Source of the DNA: Arthrobacter sp. zg-Y769
Lineage (GTDB): Bacteria; Actinomycetota; Actinomycetes; Actinomycetales; Micrococcaceae
DNA length: 64,000 nucleotides
Assembly (NCBI RefSeq): GCF_020907405.1
Contig: NZ_JAJJOE010000007.1
Location: forward strand, 183,681 to 247,680
Direction of reading: 5' to 3'
Positions 27,768-39,426 of this stretch are shown piece by piece. Below the pieces are notes generated by a model. That model searched no databases and was not told the origin of the DNA. It saw only the letters and a program-made list of their open reading frames with translations. The position numbers and the translations under genes are program-made. How positions within the stretch are numbered: position 1 is the first letter of the stretch; the number at the start of each line of letters is the position of its first letter.

Positions 27768-27866
27768 TAGTCTGATCACGTGCACGCAGAGACCCTCCTC
27801 CTTAGCTGCCGCGGCGAGGCCACACAAGCACCTGCTTAGGCCGCCCCTCGCTGCGGAGTTTGTGTT
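27768..27866 (+). promoter_or_regulatory. leuA leader: -10 box, leader peptide and LEU-type pseudoknot
   Basis: TAGTCT (27768-27773) lies six bases before the GTG of a 19-residue leader. Stem 1 pairs 27809-27819 with 27846-27856 (11 bp, one G-U). Inside its loop ACACAA (27822-27827) is complementary to TTGTGT (27860-27865) just downstream, which makes a classical H-type pseudoknot. A conserved pseudoknot called the LEU element has been described before leuA in most actinobacteria, and this fits. Translation of the leader must unwind stem 1, so ribosome position at the Leu codons can set the fold. No terminator is evident, so control may act on translation. Confidence 0.78.
27780..27839 (+). 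CDS. leuA leader peptide
   Basis: Nineteen residues (MHAETLLLSCRGEATQAPA) from GTG to TAG. CTC CTC CTT AGC at codons 6-9 is identical to the leuS leader. The frame runs through the 5' half of the pseudoknot stem. The putative transcript start falls on the G of the GTG, so it is probably read as a leaderless message. Expected to work as a leucyl-tRNA sensor. Confidence 0.7.
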   Translation: MHAETLLLSCRGEATQAPA

Positions 27867-27888
27867 GCCCGGCCACCGTTTCTGATGA

Positions 27889-29658
<1,770 letters not shown>

Positions 29659-29726
29659 GGGCCGGCGGGGGCGCGCCGGGCGGCAACGGTCCGCCGGGCG
29701 TGCCCGGGCGTGGGAAAATAGCTTTC

Positions 29727-30476
29727 GTGGCCAAATCCTTTGCATCCCGCACCTACCGGGATGACGCGGTTGTCCTGCGCACCCACAAGCTGGGCGAAGC
29801 GGACCGCATCCTCGTCCTGCTGACCCGTGAGCACGGGCAGGTGCGCGCCGTAGCCAAGGGCGTCCGGCGGACGTCGAGCAAGTTCGGTGCCCGGCTGGAA
29901 CCCTTTATGGTGGCCGAGCTGCTGCTCTCGCACGGCCGGAACCTGGACATCGTGACCCAGGCCCAGACCAAGGGCGCCTACGGGCAGGCCATCGCCGCGG
30001 ACTACGGCCGCTACACGGCCGCCGCTGCCATTGCCGAAACCGCGGAGCGGCTGACCGATATTGACGGTGAATCGGCAAAGGCCCACTACCAACTGGTGAT
30101 CGGCGCCTTTGCGGCGCTCAGCCGCGGGCTGCACGCTCCGGAACTGATCCTGGATTCCTATCTGCTGCGCGCCCTGGCCACCGCCGGGTGGGCGCCGAGC
30201 TTTACCGACTGTGCCCGCTGCGGCGCCGCCGGACCGCACACTGCGTTCTCCGCACCGCTGGGCGGAGCCGTCTGTCCGGTCTGCCGGCCGCCCGGCTCGG
30301 CGTCGCCGTCGCCGGAAACCATGGTGCTGCTGGCTGCCCTGCTTACCGGTGACTGGCCTACCGCCGACGCCTCCGGCCCGCAGCCGCGCCATGAGTCCGC
30401 CGGCCTGGTGGCCGGATATCTTCAGTGGCACCTCGAACGGGTGCTGCGGTCCCTTCAACATGTGGAGCGTGTCTGA
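29727..30476 (+). CDS. recO: DNA repair protein RecO
   Basis: 249 residues from GTG at 29727; an earlier in-frame GTG would add nine non-conserved residues. RecO loads RecA on SSB-coated single strands with RecR. The N-terminal OB fold starts [22 protein letters not shown] four-Cys zinc site appears as CARCG and CPVC. It is followed directly by uppS, a common actinobacterial order (era-leuA-recO-uppS). Confidence 0.95.
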   Translation: MAKSFASRTYRDDAVVLRTHKLGEADRILVLLTREHGQVRAVAKGVRRTSSKFGARLEPFMVAELLLSHGRNLDIVTQAQTKGAYGQAIAADYGRYTAAAAIAETAERLTDIDGESAKAHYQLVIGAFAALSRGLHAPELILDSYLLRALATAGWAPSFTDCARCGAAGPHTAFSAPLGGAVCPVCRPPGSASPSPETMVLLAALLTGDWPTADASGPQPRHESAGLVAGYLQWHLERVLRSLQHVERV

Positions 30477-30478
30477 CC

Positions 30479-31300
30479 TTGCGTTCAAAAACTCCGTCCG
30501 TCCGGCCGGCCGGACCCGTGAGCACTCCTGCACCGCATCCCTCGGGTGCGGTTCCGCCGCAGGTCCCCGCCGAGCTGGTGCCCGCCCATGTGGCGATTGT
30601 GATGGACGGCAACGGCCGCTGGGCGAACCAGCGCGGCCTGCCCCGGACCGAGGGGCACCGCGCGGGCGAAGCCGCCCTGCTGGACGTGATGGCCGGCGCC
30701 ATCGAAATGGGCATCCGCCACGTTTCCGTCTACGCGTTCTCCACCGAGAACTGGAAACGCTCCCCGGAGGAGGTCCGCTTCCTGATGGGCTTCAGCCGGG
30801 ATGTCCTGCGCCGGCAGCGGGACCAGCTGAATGAATGGGGTGTCCGGATCCGCTGGTCCGGCCGCCGGCCGCGGCTGTGGCAGAGCGTTGTGCGGGAACT
30901 GGAGATTGCCGAGGAGGAAACGCGCGGGAACACGGTGTGCACCCTGAACATGTGCGTGAACTACGGCGGGCGGGCCGAGATCGCCGACGCCGTCGCCGCG
31001 ATTGCCGCCGATGTGCAGAAGGGCAAGCTGCGGCCGGGCTCGATCAGCGAGAAAACCATCCAGAAGTACCTGGACGAACCGGACCTTCCCGACGTGGACC
31101 TGTTCCTGCGCACCTCGGGGGAGCAGCGCTTCTCCAACTTCATGCTCTGGCAGTCCGCCTACGCCGAGATGGTCTTTATGGATACCCTCTGGCCGGACGT
31201 GGACCGGCGGACCCTGTGGGAAGCAGTGGAGATTTACGCGCGCCGGGACCGCAGGTACGGCGGCGCCGTCGACAAGGCCGCGCTCAGCGCGGAAGCATAA
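30479..31300 (+). CDS. uppS: Undecaprenyl/polyprenyl diphosphate synthase (cis-isoprenyl)
   Basis: 273 residues from TTG at 30479, with GGAG eleven bases upstream; a GTG at 30518 is the alternative but lacks a ribosome site. [13 protein letters not shown] at 41-53 holds the catalytic Asp43, and [14 protein letters not shown] and [20 protein letters not shown] are further conserved boxes. It makes the C50-C55 carrier for cell-wall precursors. Its 3' end overlaps the convergent hydrolase gene by 17 bases. Confidence 0.95.
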   Translation: MRSKTPSVRPAGPVSTPAPHPSGAVPPQVPAELVPAHVAIVMDGNGRWANQRGLPRTEGHRAGEAALLDVMAGAIEMGIRHVSVYAFSTENWKRSPEEVRFLMGFSRDVLRRQRDQLNEWGVRIRWSGRRPRLWQSVVRELEIAEEETRGNTVCTLNMCVNYGGRAEIADAVAAIAADVQKGKLRPGSISEKTIQKYLDEPDLPDVDLFLRTSGEQRFSNFMLWQSAYAEMVFMDTLWPDVDRRTLWEAVEIYARRDRRYGGAVDKAALSAEA

Positions 31301-32282
31301 AGGCCCCGGACCACCGCCGGATTCCCTCGTAGACCCGGGTTCGGACGGGCAGGGCCGAAAGCAGGGTGTCGTGCAGGGCGCCGTCGAACCGGTACACAGT
31401 GATCTCCGGTCCGAGCAGGACGCCGCGCTGCACCATCAGGTTTACGTCCAGCACACTGTCGGTGCGCAGCATCTGCGGATTCCAGGTGGGGGAAATGGTC
31501 GACGCCGCTGAGGCCAGGAGCAGCACCGGCACCCGGATGTCCAGGCCGCGGGCAACCCGGGCGTGGCCTGCCAGCACCGCCCTGATCCAGCCGGCGCGGA
31601 CGGGGAAGCTGAACGGCGGCCGCCACAGCGGATCCACGTCCCATTCACCGTCCATCGCCGAGCTGATGCTCCGGAAATAGAAACCGAACTCCGGAATCTT
31701 CAGCCTTGCCTTCGGCCGCCGGCGGGCCACCGGTTCCAGCAGCCCGCTGGTGGCGAACCGGAGCATGGAACTTCCGCTGAGCTCCAGCCAGGGACTGTTC
31801 AGGATCAAGGCCTGCAGCCGGTCGGGGAACCGGTCCGCCCAGAGCGCGGCGACCAGCCCGCCCGTTGAATGCGCCATCAGCGTGGTGCGCATGTCGGCGT
31901 CATACCTCGCCCGGACGTCCGCTTCCATGGCCTTCAGCGCGGCCTCGATGTCGGCGTCGTACTCCGCCAGGTCGGTCACGTAACCCTCGGACTGGCCGGG
32001 GCGCAGGCTCCGCCCGTACTTCCGCAGGTCAAGGGCATAGAAGGCGACACCCTGCCCGGCCCAGAACCGCGCCAGGTCCGCCTGGAAGAAATAGTCGCTC
32101 CATCCATGCAGGTACAGGACGGCATCCACCTGTCCGGCAGTCGGGACCGGGGGAACGGGCGGAAGATAGGTGACCAGGGTGGCAACCACCGGGCCTTCGT
32201 CGTCCACTCCCAGATCGAGGGTCAGGCTGCGGAACCCGTCGCCTAGAACATCGGGTTTCCAGGTGGGGTGTTCGTGCCGCAT
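31284..32282 (-). CDS. Alpha/beta hydrolase (lysophospholipase-like)
   Basis: 332 residues from ATG at 32282, preceded by [21 protein letters not shown] is the oxyanion-side HG loop, and [13 protein letters not shown] is the nucleophile elbow with Ser in HSTGG. DGALHD near the end offers the His; an Asp precedes it. It resembles monoacylglycerol lipase/lysophospholipase-type (serine aminopeptidase S33, Hydrolase_4) proteins. The frame remains open upstream through the antisense of pyrD, but only this part has domain content. Divergent from pyrD with 75 bases between. Substrate unknown. Confidence 0.85.
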   Translation of the reverse strand: MRHEHPTWKPDVLGDGFRSLTLDLGVDDEGPVVATLVTYLPPVPPVPTAGQVDAVLYLHGWSDYFFQADLARFWAGQGVAFYALDLRKYGRSLRPGQSEGYVTDLAEYDADIEAALKAMEADVRARYDADMRTTLMAHSTGGLVAALWADRFPDRLQALILNSPWLELSGSSMLRFATSGLLEPVARRRPKARLKIPEFGFYFRSISSAMDGEWDVDPLWRPPFSFPVRAGWIRAVLAGHARVARGLDIRVPVLLLASAASTISPTWNPQMLRTDSVLDVNLMVQRGVLLGPEITVYRFDGALHDTLLSALPVRTRVYEGIRRWSGAFMLPR

Positions 32283-32357
32283 GCCTTCGACAATAGTCGA
32301 CCACCCGTTTAGCGCCGGGGGTTTGGCACGGGGTGCCGGTTCTGGAATCTTTGACCT

Positions 32358-33428
32358 ATGCGCATTTATCCCACCTTCTTCCGGCTGGTGTTTTCCGGCA
32401 TGGACCCCGAACTGGCACACCGGATCGGCTTTGTGCTCATCCGCGCCGCGGCCAGGACGCCCGCCGGGCCGGTGATGCGCCGGCTGATGCGCCCTGCCCC
32501 GGTGCTTCGGACCGAAGCACTCGGACTGACGTTTCCGTCGCCGTTCGGACTGGCGGCCGGATTCGACAAGGAAGGTTCCGGCATCGCGGCCCTGAGCAAC
32601 CTGGGCTTCGGGCACGTGGAGGTGGGCACCGTGACCGCCAAGGCCCAGCCCGGCAACCCGAAGCCGCGCCTGTTCCGCCTGGTGGAGGACCGTGCCGTGA
32701 TCAACCGGATGGGCTTCAACAACGACGGCGCCGCCGCGGTGGCGCCCCGCCTGGCCAAGGCACGGAAGGCACTTGATAAAACCTTCGGGTCGCCGCGGCC
32801 CGTGATCGGTATCAATATCGGCAAGACCAAGACGGTTGACCTCGCGGACGCCGTCGAGGACTACCTCGCCAGTGCCCGGGAACTGGCCCCCTACGCCGAC
32901 TACCTTGCCGTGAACGTCAGTTCCCCCAACACGCCCGGACTGCGGCTGCTGCAGGACATCTCCACGCTGCGGCCGCTTTTGGCCCGGGTGGGCGGCGCGG
33001 CTGACGAGGCTGCCGGCCAACACGTGCCGCTGCTGGTCAAGATCGCCCCGGACCTGACGGACGCGGACATCGACGACGTCGCGGACCTCGCCCGGTCCCT
33101 GCAGCTGGACGGGGTGATCGCCACCAACACCACCGTCACCCGGGAAAACCTGGTCACCGACCCGGAACGGGTGATTGCCTGCGGCGTCGGCGGGCTCAGC
33201 GGCGCACCGCTGAAGAAACGCTCCCTCGAGGTGCTGCGGCGGCTGCGCACCGGGCTGGGGGAGGGCGGCCCGGTGATCATTTCGGTCGGGGGAGTGGAAA
33301 CGGCAGCCGATGTGCAGGAGCGGCTGGACGCCGGCGCGGTCCTGGTGCAGGGGTACACCGCCTTCTTGTACGAAGGACCGTTCTGGGCGGCGCGGATCAA
33401 CCGGGGCCTGGCGCGGAACCGCGCTTAG
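32358..33428 (+). CDS. pyrD: Dihydroorotate dehydrogenase (quinone), class 2
   Basis: 356 residues. It oxidises dihydroorotate in pyrimidine synthesis and passes electrons to menaquinone at the membrane. The N-terminal helical extension (MRIYPTFFRLVFSGMDPELAHRIGF) is the class 2 membrane-docking part. FGLAAGFDKEG, VGTVTAKAQPGNPKPR, NVSSPNTPGLR and GVGGLSG are FMN and substrate elements. No Shine-Dalgarno is seen, so it may be leaderless. A strong terminator follows. Confidence 0.97.
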   Translation: MRIYPTFFRLVFSGMDPELAHRIGFVLIRAAARTPAGPVMRRLMRPAPVLRTEALGLTFPSPFGLAAGFDKEGSGIAALSNLGFGHVEVGTVTAKAQPGNPKPRLFRLVEDRAVINRMGFNNDGAAAVAPRLAKARKALDKTFGSPRPVIGINIGKTKTVDLADAVEDYLASARELAPYADYLAVNVSSPNTPGLRLLQDISTLRPLLARVGGAADEAAGQHVPLLVKIAPDLTDADIDDVADLARSLQLDGVIATNTTVTRENLVTDPERVIACGVGGLSGAPLKKRSLEVLRRLRTGLGEGGPVIISVGGVETAADVQERLDAGAVLVQGYTAFLYEGPFWAARINRGLARNRA

Positions 33429-33429
33429 C

Positions 33430-33467
33430 AAAAAGAAGGGCCGCCCGGAGGGGCGGCCCTTCTTTTT
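33430..33467. terminator. Bidirectional terminator between pyrD and DUF3043 gene
   Basis: A 17-bp stem (33430-33446 with 33451-33467), loop GGAG, A-tract before and TTTTT after. It serves the two convergent genes. Confidence 0.93.
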
Positions 33468-33481
33468 GAGGAGGAAGAGGA

Positions 33482-34075
33482 TCAGGAGGGGTACTGGCCG
33501 CGGCTGACCTGCGGCTTGGGCAGGCGGAACCGGCGCAGCTGAAGCGACCGGGACACCCCGTACCAGACATCACCGGGATTGGGTCCGCCGAACTTGGCCG
33601 TCAGGCGCTTCCGGATCTGGCGGCGCAGCATAAAGCTGTCCGCGATGACCAGCAGGATGAGCACCCAGAACGCGGACATCACGATCAACTGGACCTCGAT
33701 GCTCTGGATGAAGCTGAAGAGGACGAAGACGAGGGCGGCGATCATGATGAACTCGCCCAGGTTCCAGCGCGCGTCCACGATGTCGCGGACAAACCGGCGG
33801 TTGGGCCCCTTGTCGCGAAGGGGAAGGTAGCGCTCTTCGCCGGTGTCGAGGGCGCGGCGGGTCTTCATCCGCTCCTCCCGCAGCGCCTCGCGGTTGGCTG
33901 CCTTGGCGGCCTTCCGGTCATCCGGCACCAACGGGCGCCGGCGGGCGGCTACCTGGTCCTTGCGGCGGGGCGTCGGGGCACCCTTGCCCACCCGTACATT
34001 GGCTGCCTGATCAGCGGCAGCTGCCTGGTCCACAGTTTCCTGCGCGGTGGGCGCTTCTTTCTTTCGTCCGAACAC
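33482..34075 (-). CDS. DUF3043 family membrane protein
   Basis: 197 residues. A charged N-terminal half (Arg/Lys/Ala-rich, MFGRKKE start) leads to RRFVRDIVDARWNLGEF and two membrane segments (IMIAALVFVLFSF; LIVMSAFWVLILLVI), with a basic tail. This is the actinobacterial DUF3043 layout, function unknown. The GTG start has TATCCT six bases upstream, so it is probably leaderless. Divergent from the M20 peptidase gene. Confidence 0.87.
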   Translation of the reverse strand: MFGRKKEAPTAQETVDQAAAADQAANVRVGKGAPTPRRKDQVAARRRPLVPDDRKAAKAANREALREERMKTRRALDTGEERYLPLRDKGPNRRFVRDIVDARWNLGEFIMIAALVFVLFSFIQSIEVQLIVMSAFWVLILLVIADSFMLRRQIRKRLTAKFGGPNPGDVWYGVSRSLQLRRFRLPKPQVSRGQYPS

Positions 34076-34113
34076 ATCCCAAGGATACCGTGAAAGATTG
34101 TAGGGTTTTGGCT

Positions 34114-35529
34114 ATGACTTCCAACCCCACACCAGACGCAAATCCCTCGTCCCCGGATGTCCACGAGGACGCCCTGCGCGCCAGCGTGGCCGCTGATTTC
34201 CCGCGGACCGTCGAGCAGCTCACGTCCCTGGTCAGCATCCCGGGCATCGCGTGGGATTCCTTTGATCCCGAACACCTCAACCGCAGTGCCGCCGCCGTTG
34301 CCGAGTTGGTCCGTGAAGCCGGCATCGAGGACGTGCAGATCCTGCGCGTGGACAACAACGGCACTCCCGGCGGCCCCGCCGTCGTCGCACGCCGGCCGGC
34401 GCGGGCCGGAGCGCCCACCGTCCTGCTGTACGCCCACCACGATGTCCAGCCCCCGGGTGACCCGGACCTGTGGGAGTCCGACCCGTTCACCGCCGAGGAA
34501 CGCAACGGACGGCTCTACGGCCGCGGCGCAGCCGATGACAAGGCCGGCATCATGGCGCACATCGGTGCCCTGCGCGCCCTGGAAGAGGTGCTGGGGGAGG
34601 AGTCCGGCGTCGGTGTCACCCTGTTTATCGAAGGGGAGGAAGAGGCCGGTTCGCCGACCTTCCGCACCTTCCTGGAGACCTACCAGGACCTGCTCCGCGC
34701 CGACGTCATAGTGGTGGCCGATTCCGGCAACTGGAAGGTAGGCGTACCGGCGCTCACCACGAGCCTGCGCGGCCTCGTGGACGGCACTGTCGAGGTCCAG
34801 GTGCTGGAACACGCGGTGCATTCGGGCATGTTCGGCGGACCGGTGCTGGATGCACCCACCCTGCTGGCGCGCCTGATTGCCACTTTCCATAACGACGCCG
34901 GCGACGTCGCCATCGCCGGGCTTGTGTCCGAAGACGCCGCCGCCGTGGAATACCCGGAGGCGGACTTCCGCGCCGATTCGTCCCTGCTCGAGGGCGTCCG
35001 GCTCGCCGGAACGGGTTCCATCGCCTCCCGGCTGTGGACCAAGCCCGCCCTCTCGATCATCGGCATCGACGTGCCGACGGTTGCGATGTCCTCCAACACC
35101 ATCCAGCCGAAGGCCCGGGCGAAGTTCAGCCTGCGCCTGGCCCCCGGGCAGAGCCCGGAGGCAGCCATGGCGGCCGTCGAGGCCCATGTTCAGGCAAATG
35201 CTCCGTTCGGAGCCAAAGTCACCTTCACCCCGGGGGAGCAGGGCAACGCTTTCGCCACCGACACCAGCGCAAGCGCCGCACGTACTGCGCTCTGGGCCCT
35301 CGAACGCGCATGGGGAGTGGAACCGGTCGAGTCCGGTATGGGCGGCTCCATCCCGTTCATTTCGGACCTTGTCGAACTGTTCCCGCAGGCGCAGATCCTG
35401 ATCACCGGCGTTGAAGATCCGGATTCGCGCGCGCACAGCGCCAACGAATCGCTGGACCTGAATGACTTCCGGAACGCCATCCTGGCCGAAGCGCTGCTGC
35501 TCGCACGTCTCGGGGCGGTTGCCGGCTAG
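34114..35529 (+). CDS. M20-family dipeptidase
   Basis: 471 residues from ATG at 34114 (a GTG eight codons earlier is less likely). TAGGGT sits seven bases before this ATG. Zinc ligands are in LLYAHHDVQP, the bridging Asp in GRGAADDKAG, and the catalytic Glu pair in EGEEEAGSP. A dimerisation (lid) domain is inserted in the middle. It cleaves dipeptides or similar small amides. Not part of a clear operon. Confidence 0.93.
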   Translation: MTSNPTPDANPSSPDVHEDALRASVAADFPRTVEQLTSLVSIPGIAWDSFDPEHLNRSAAAVAELVREAGIEDVQILRVDNNGTPGGPAVVARRPARAGAPTVLLYAHHDVQPPGDPDLWESDPFTAEERNGRLYGRGAADDKAGIMAHIGALRALEEVLGEESGVGVTLFIEGEEEAGSPTFRTFLETYQDLLRADVIVVADSGNWKVGVPALTTSLRGLVDGTVEVQVLEHAVHSGMFGGPVLDAPTLLARLIATFHNDAGDVAIAGLVSEDAAAVEYPEADFRADSSLLEGVRLAGTGSIASRLWTKPALSIIGIDVPTVAMSSNTIQPKARAKFSLRLAPGQSPEAAMAAVEAHVQANAPFGAKVTFTPGEQGNAFATDTSASAARTALWALERAWGVEPVESGMGGSIPFISDLVELFPQAQILITGVEDPDSRAHSANESLDLNDFRNAILAEALLLARLGAVAG

Positions 35530-35685
35530 GAACAGCCGGTGAAGGTGCCGGGCGGGAATCATCCCCGCCCCGCACCTGTTGGATGGATGGGGGTTCCCGG
35601 ACGTACCATTGAGACACTGGTCCCCGGCCACGGCAGGCGCTTATGACCTGCCCGCGGAGAGACCAGCTGAGGAAAGAGAGAAACT

Positions 35686-36066
35686 ATGAGCGTTTCCACC
35701 AGCGAAAACATGACCGCCGCGGCAGAGGCTGAACTGCCCGTACATGAAGTACTGCTGTCGGATGTTGCGGCGCAGAAGGTCCGCAGCCTGCTGGAGCAGG
35801 AAGGCCGCACCGACCTCCGCCTCCGCGTGGCGGTACAGCCCGGCGGCTGCTCGGGACTTATCTACCAGCTTTACTTCGATGAGCGCGTCCTCGACGGCGA
35901 CGCCGTTCGTGACTTCGACGGCGTCGAGGTCATCGTGGACAAGATGAGCGTTCCGTACCTGTCGGGCGCATCGATCGACTTCGAGGACACCATCTCGAAG
36001 CAGGGGTTCACCATTGATAACCCCAATGCCGGCGGCTCCTGTGCCTGCGGAGATTCCTTCCACTAG
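35686..36066 (+). CDS. erpA: Iron-sulfur cluster insertion protein ErpA/HesB
   Basis: 126 residues. The A-type carrier cysteines are present: Cys55 in QPGGCSGL and Cys119/Cys121 in GGSCACGDSF. It carries Fe-S clusters to apo-enzymes. GGAAAGAGAG precedes the ATG. It lies directly before the oxidase genes and near the Rieske gene, a placement seen in other actinobacteria and sensible because QcrA needs a 2Fe-2S cluster. Confidence 0.95.
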   Translation: MSVSTSENMTAAAEAELPVHEVLLSDVAAQKVRSLLEQEGRTDLRLRVAVQPGGCSGLIYQLYFDERVLDGDAVRDFDGVEVIVDKMSVPYLSGASIDFEDTISKQGFTIDNPNAGGSCACGDSFH

Positions 36067-36117
36067 GACCCACAGCCTCGGCGGCCCGTAATACCGGAGC
36101 ATTAACACCCCGGCGCG

Positions 36118-36143
36118 GCGGCGATCTGTCACTGGATCGCCGC
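36118..36143 (+). terminator. Hairpin downstream of erpA
   Basis: GCGGCGATC (36118-36126) pairs with GATCGCCGC (36135-36143), loop of eight bases. No T-run follows, so termination is uncertain. It separates erpA from ctaC. Confidence 0.45.
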
Positions 36144-36250
36144 GCGTACGGGTAAGCTCTACACGTAGTAGTAAAACTAATGTCCGTAGGCGGGAACTTT
36201 TTTGTCCCCGTTCGGACAGCACTTGCACGCAACAAGAGGAAGGGCCGTCT

Positions 36251-37108
36251 GTGAGTTCGCAGGACCGAACCAGCAGCCGACGCGCCAGGATCTTAAAGAT
36301 CTCAGCCGTAACGTCGGCCGGCGCGTTGTTTTTATCGGGGTGTTCGTCAGAGGCTCAAACGGGCTGGTTGCCGTCGGACCGCGACACCACTAACCACACC
36401 GGCCGCATCATTGACCTGTGGGTCAACTCGTGGATTGCCGCCCTGGCGGTTGGTATCCTCACCTGGGCTTTGATCCTGTGGTGCATGGTTGCCTACCGCC
36501 GGCGCAAGAACGAGACCGGGTACCCCCGCCAGCTCAGCTACAACCTGCCGCTGGAAATCTTCTACACGGCTGTCCCGCTGTTCATGGTTCTGGTGTTGTT
36601 CTACTTCACCAACCAGGACATCAAGGCGATCAATGCAACCAGTGATGACCCGGACCGGGTCATCATTGACGTGCGCGCCAAACAGTGGTCCTGGGACTTC
36701 AACTATGTCAACGAAGACAAGTACTACCAGGGCACGCAGGTCAACCTCGATGGAACCGAAGTTTCAGCGGATGAGTTCCCCACCCTGGTGCTCCCCGTTG
36801 ACCAGACCATCGAGCTGCAGCTGAACACCCGCGACGTCCAGCACTCCTTCTGGGTGCCTGCCTTCCTGCAGAAGATGGATATCTACCCCGGCCGCACCAA
36901 CGTCATCACCCTCGAAACCGGCAAAACCGGCACCTTCGACGGTAAGTGCGCCGAGCTCTGCGGTGAATACCACTCCGAGATGCTCTTCAATGTCGAGGTT
37001 GTCAGCGAAAGCGAGTACGACACGTACGTTGCGGGACTGCCCAGCGGCCAGGTCGACGGCGACTACGACCGCCAGTACAACTCAGAATCTAGCGAAGTTA
37101 GGAAGTAG
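36251..37108 (+). CDS. ctaC: Cytochrome c oxidase subunit II
   Basis: 285 residues. A basic start and ALFLSGC lipobox with Cys31 indicate a lipoprotein signal. Two membrane helices follow, then the CuA cupredoxin domain, where [12 protein letters not shown] provides the two Cys, the Glu carbonyl, a His and Met. It receives electrons from the QcrC cytochrome c. GTG start with AGGAAGGG upstream. First gene of the ctaC-ctaD-ctaF block. Confidence 0.97.
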   Translation: MSSQDRTSSRRARILKISAVTSAGALFLSGCSSEAQTGWLPSDRDTTNHTGRIIDLWVNSWIAALAVGILTWALILWCMVAYRRRKNETGYPRQLSYNLPLEIFYTAVPLFMVLVLFYFTNQDIKAINATSDDPDRVIIDVRAKQWSWDFNYVNEDKYYQGTQVNLDGTEVSADEFPTLVLPVDQTIELQLNTRDVQHSFWVPAFLQKMDIYPGRTNVITLETGKTGTFDGKCAELCGEYHSEMLFNVEVVSESEYDTYVAGLPSGQVDGDYDRQYNSESSEVRK

Positions 37109-37116
37109 GTGACGTT

Positions 37117-38841
37117 ATGACTACTCTCGAATACACTTCGGAAGATTCAGGCACCAGGGTTGCGCCCCGCGTAGTACCCGTCTCCAAGGGACGAATCGTT
37201 GTCAGCTGGATCACGTCCACTGACCACAAGACGATCGGGTACATGTACCTGATTGCCTCGTTTATCTTCTTCTGCCTCGCCGGCGTGATGGCACTGGTCA
37301 TCCGCGCGGAGCTGTTTGAGCCCGGTATGCAGATCCTGCAGACCAAGGACCAGTACAACCAGCTGTTCACGATGCACGGCACCGTGATGCTCCTGATGTT
37401 CGCCACCCCGCTGTTCTCCGGTTTCGCGAACGTCATCATGCCGCTCCAGATCGGCGCGCCGGACGTCGCCTTCCCGCGGCTGAACGCCCTGGCGTTCTGG
37501 TTCTTCCTCTTCGGCAGCACCATTGCCGTTGCCGGCTTCATTACGCCGCAGGGCGCTGCGTCCTTCGGCTGGTTTGCCTACACCCCGCTGTCCAGCACCA
37601 CGTTCTCTCCGGGCGTGGGCGGAGACCTCTGGGTCTTCGGCCTGGCACTGTCCGGCTTCGGCACCATCCTCGGTGCGGTCAACTTCATCACCACCATCAT
37701 CTGCATGCGTGCCCCGGGCATGACCATGTGGCGGATGCCGATCTTCACCTGGAACACGCTGGTCACGGCCATCCTGGTCCTGATGGCGTTCCCGCCCCTG
37801 GCAGCAGCACTGTTCGCCCTCGGCGCCGACCGGCGCTTCGGAGCGCACATCTTTGATCCGGAGCGCGGCGGTGCCATTCTCTGGCAGCACCTGTTCTGGT
37901 TCTTCGGCCACCCCGAGGTCTACATCATCGCGCTGCCGTTCTTCGGCATCGTGTCCGAGATCTTCCCGGTCTTCAGCCGCAAGCCGATCTTCGGCTACAA
38001 GGGCCTGGTCTACGCAACCATCGCCATTGCCGCACTGTCGGTGACGGTTTGGGCGCACCACATGTACGTAACCGGTGCGGTCATGCTGCCGTTCTTCGCC
38101 TTTATGACCATGTTGATTGCGGTGCCTACGGGCGTGAAGTTCTTCAACTGGATCGGCACCATGTGGCGGGGGTCCATTACGTTCGAGACCCCCATGCTCT
38201 GGAGCATCGGCTTCCTGATCACGTTCCTCTTCGGCGGACTGACCGGCATCATCCTGTCCTCCCCGCCGCTGGACTTCCACGTCTCGGACACCTACTTCGT
38301 GGTTGCCCACTTCCACTACGTGATCTTCGGCACCGTCGTATTCGCCATGTTCGCCGGCTTCTACTTCTGGTGGCCCAAGTGGACCGGCAAGATGCTCAAC
38401 GAGCGCCTCGGCAAGATCCACTTCTGGCTCCTGTTCATCGGCTTCCACGGCACCTTCCTCATCCAGCACTGGCTCGGTGTCCTGGGCATGCCGCGCCGTT
38501 ACGCCGACTACCTGGTGGAAGACAACTTCACCGCGATGAACCAGTTCTCCACCATCGCCTCCTTCGTCCTCGGTGCTTCGATGATCCCGTTCTTCTGGAA
38601 CGTGTACATCACCTGGCGCCACGGCAAGAAGGTTGAAGTGGATGACCCCTGGGGCTTCGGTGGCTCGCTCGAGTGGGCAACTTCCTGCCCGCCGCCGCGC
38701 CACAACTTCACGTCCCTGCCCCGGATCCGTTCGGAGCGTCCGGCCCTGGACCTGCACCACCCCGAGCTGCAGCAGCACGTCACTGACGATTCCGCCGCTG
38801 CCAAGGTATTCGGCCCCGGCGACCGGAAGGAAAAAGTCTAA
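37117..38841 (+). CDS. ctaD: Cytochrome c oxidase subunit I
   Basis: 574 residues with about twelve membrane helices. [12 protein letters not shown] (low-spin heme ligand), [19 protein letters not shown] (CuB ligand with cross-linked Tyr), HHMYVTGA (CuB His pair) and [11 protein letters not shown] (heme ligands) are all visible. This aa3-type subunit reduces oxygen and pumps protons. Eight bases separate it from ctaC and its stop overlaps the ctaF start. Confidence 0.98.
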   Translation: MTTLEYTSEDSGTRVAPRVVPVSKGRIVVSWITSTDHKTIGYMYLIASFIFFCLAGVMALVIRAELFEPGMQILQTKDQYNQLFTMHGTVMLLMFATPLFSGFANVIMPLQIGAPDVAFPRLNALAFWFFLFGSTIAVAGFITPQGAASFGWFAYTPLSSTTFSPGVGGDLWVFGLALSGFGTILGAVNFITTIICMRAPGMTMWRMPIFTWNTLVTAILVLMAFPPLAAALFALGADRRFGAHIFDPERGGAILWQHLFWFFGHPEVYIIALPFFGIVSEIFPVFSRKPIFGYKGLVYATIAIAALSVTVWAHHMYVTGAVMLPFFAFMTMLIAVPTGVKFFNWIGTMWRGSITFETPMLWSIGFLITFLFGGLTGIILSSPPLDFHVSDTYFVVAHFHYVIFGTVVFAMFAGFYFWWPKWTGKMLNERLGKIHFWLLFIGFHGTFLIQHWLGVLGMPRRYADYLVEDNFTAMNQFSTIASFVLGASMIPFFWNVYITWRHGKKVEVDDPWGFGGSLEWATSCPPPRHNFTSLPRIRSERPALDLHHPELQQHVTDDSAAAKVFGPGDRKEKV

Positions 38842-39242
38842 TGAAGGTTGAGACTAAACTCTTCGCTTACATGGCGCCGTTCTTCGTCGTCGTCGGCGTG
38901 GTCTACGGCTACCTGGTGGAGTGGACGGAGCCCGTCGGTTACCTGGCGCTCTTCCTCACCGGCGGTATGTCCGGCATGATCGCCTACTACATCGGCTTCA
39001 CCGGCAAGCGGGTCGGACCCCGTCCCGAGGACCGCCTGGACGCCGAGATTCACGAAGGTTCCGGCGAGCAGGGCTTCTTCAGCCCGTGGAGCTGGTGGCC
39101 GCTGCTGCTGGGTGCCTCCGCCGCTATCGGCTTCCTGGGCATGGCGGTTGGCTGGTGGATCCTGTACATCGGTGCCGGACTGGCCGTCATTGCACTGGTC
39201 GGCTGGGTTTTCGAGTACAGCCGCGGAAACCACGCCCACTAG
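38841..39242 (+). CDS. ctaF: Cytochrome c oxidase subunit IV (actinobacterial CtaF)
   Basis: 133 residues, four hydrophobic segments, start METKLF-like ([23 protein letters not shown]), as in the actinobacterial CtaF family. It is a structural part of the bcc-aa3 supercomplex. The ATG overlaps the ctaD stop. A very strong terminator follows within 18 bases. Confidence 0.93.
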   Translation: MKVETKLFAYMAPFFVVVGVVYGYLVEWTEPVGYLALFLTGGMSGMIAYYIGFTGKRVGPRPEDRLDAEIHEGSGEQGFFSPWSWWPLLLGASAAIGFLGMAVGWWILYIGAGLAVIALVGWVFEYSRGNHAH

Positions 39243-39259
39243 GGACTGCATAACAGCAT

Positions 39260-39301
39260 AAAAAGGAAGGACCCGCAGGAGACTGCGGGTCCTTCCTTTT
39301 T
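39260..39301 (+). terminator. Terminator of the ctaCDF operon
   Basis: A perfect 19-bp stem (39260-39278 with 39283-39301) with loop GAGA and terminal TTTTT. The A-tract on the left would also allow function on the other strand. Confidence 0.95.
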
Positions 39302-39426
39302 GTTCTTGCCCCCCCTTGCCGGACGACGAGGATGGTGTCGGGGGCGGCTAGGGGAGTGATGCCGGGCTGTCTGCCGGTATTCTTAGACGGCAGCAGTTTT
39401 CCCAGCCGAAGGGGCGGAGTAGAAGC

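Noticed and set aside
31284..33431. A 715-codon reverse open frame extending from the hydrolase through pyrD
   Set aside because: Only the part up to 32282 has hydrolase motifs and a ribosome site; the rest is the antisense of pyrD, open because of high GC.
37147..38778. Long reverse frame opposite ctaD
   Set aside because: Repetitive Glu/Gln/Gly/His-rich translation typical of GC-rich antisense frames, no start signal, and ctaD is certain.
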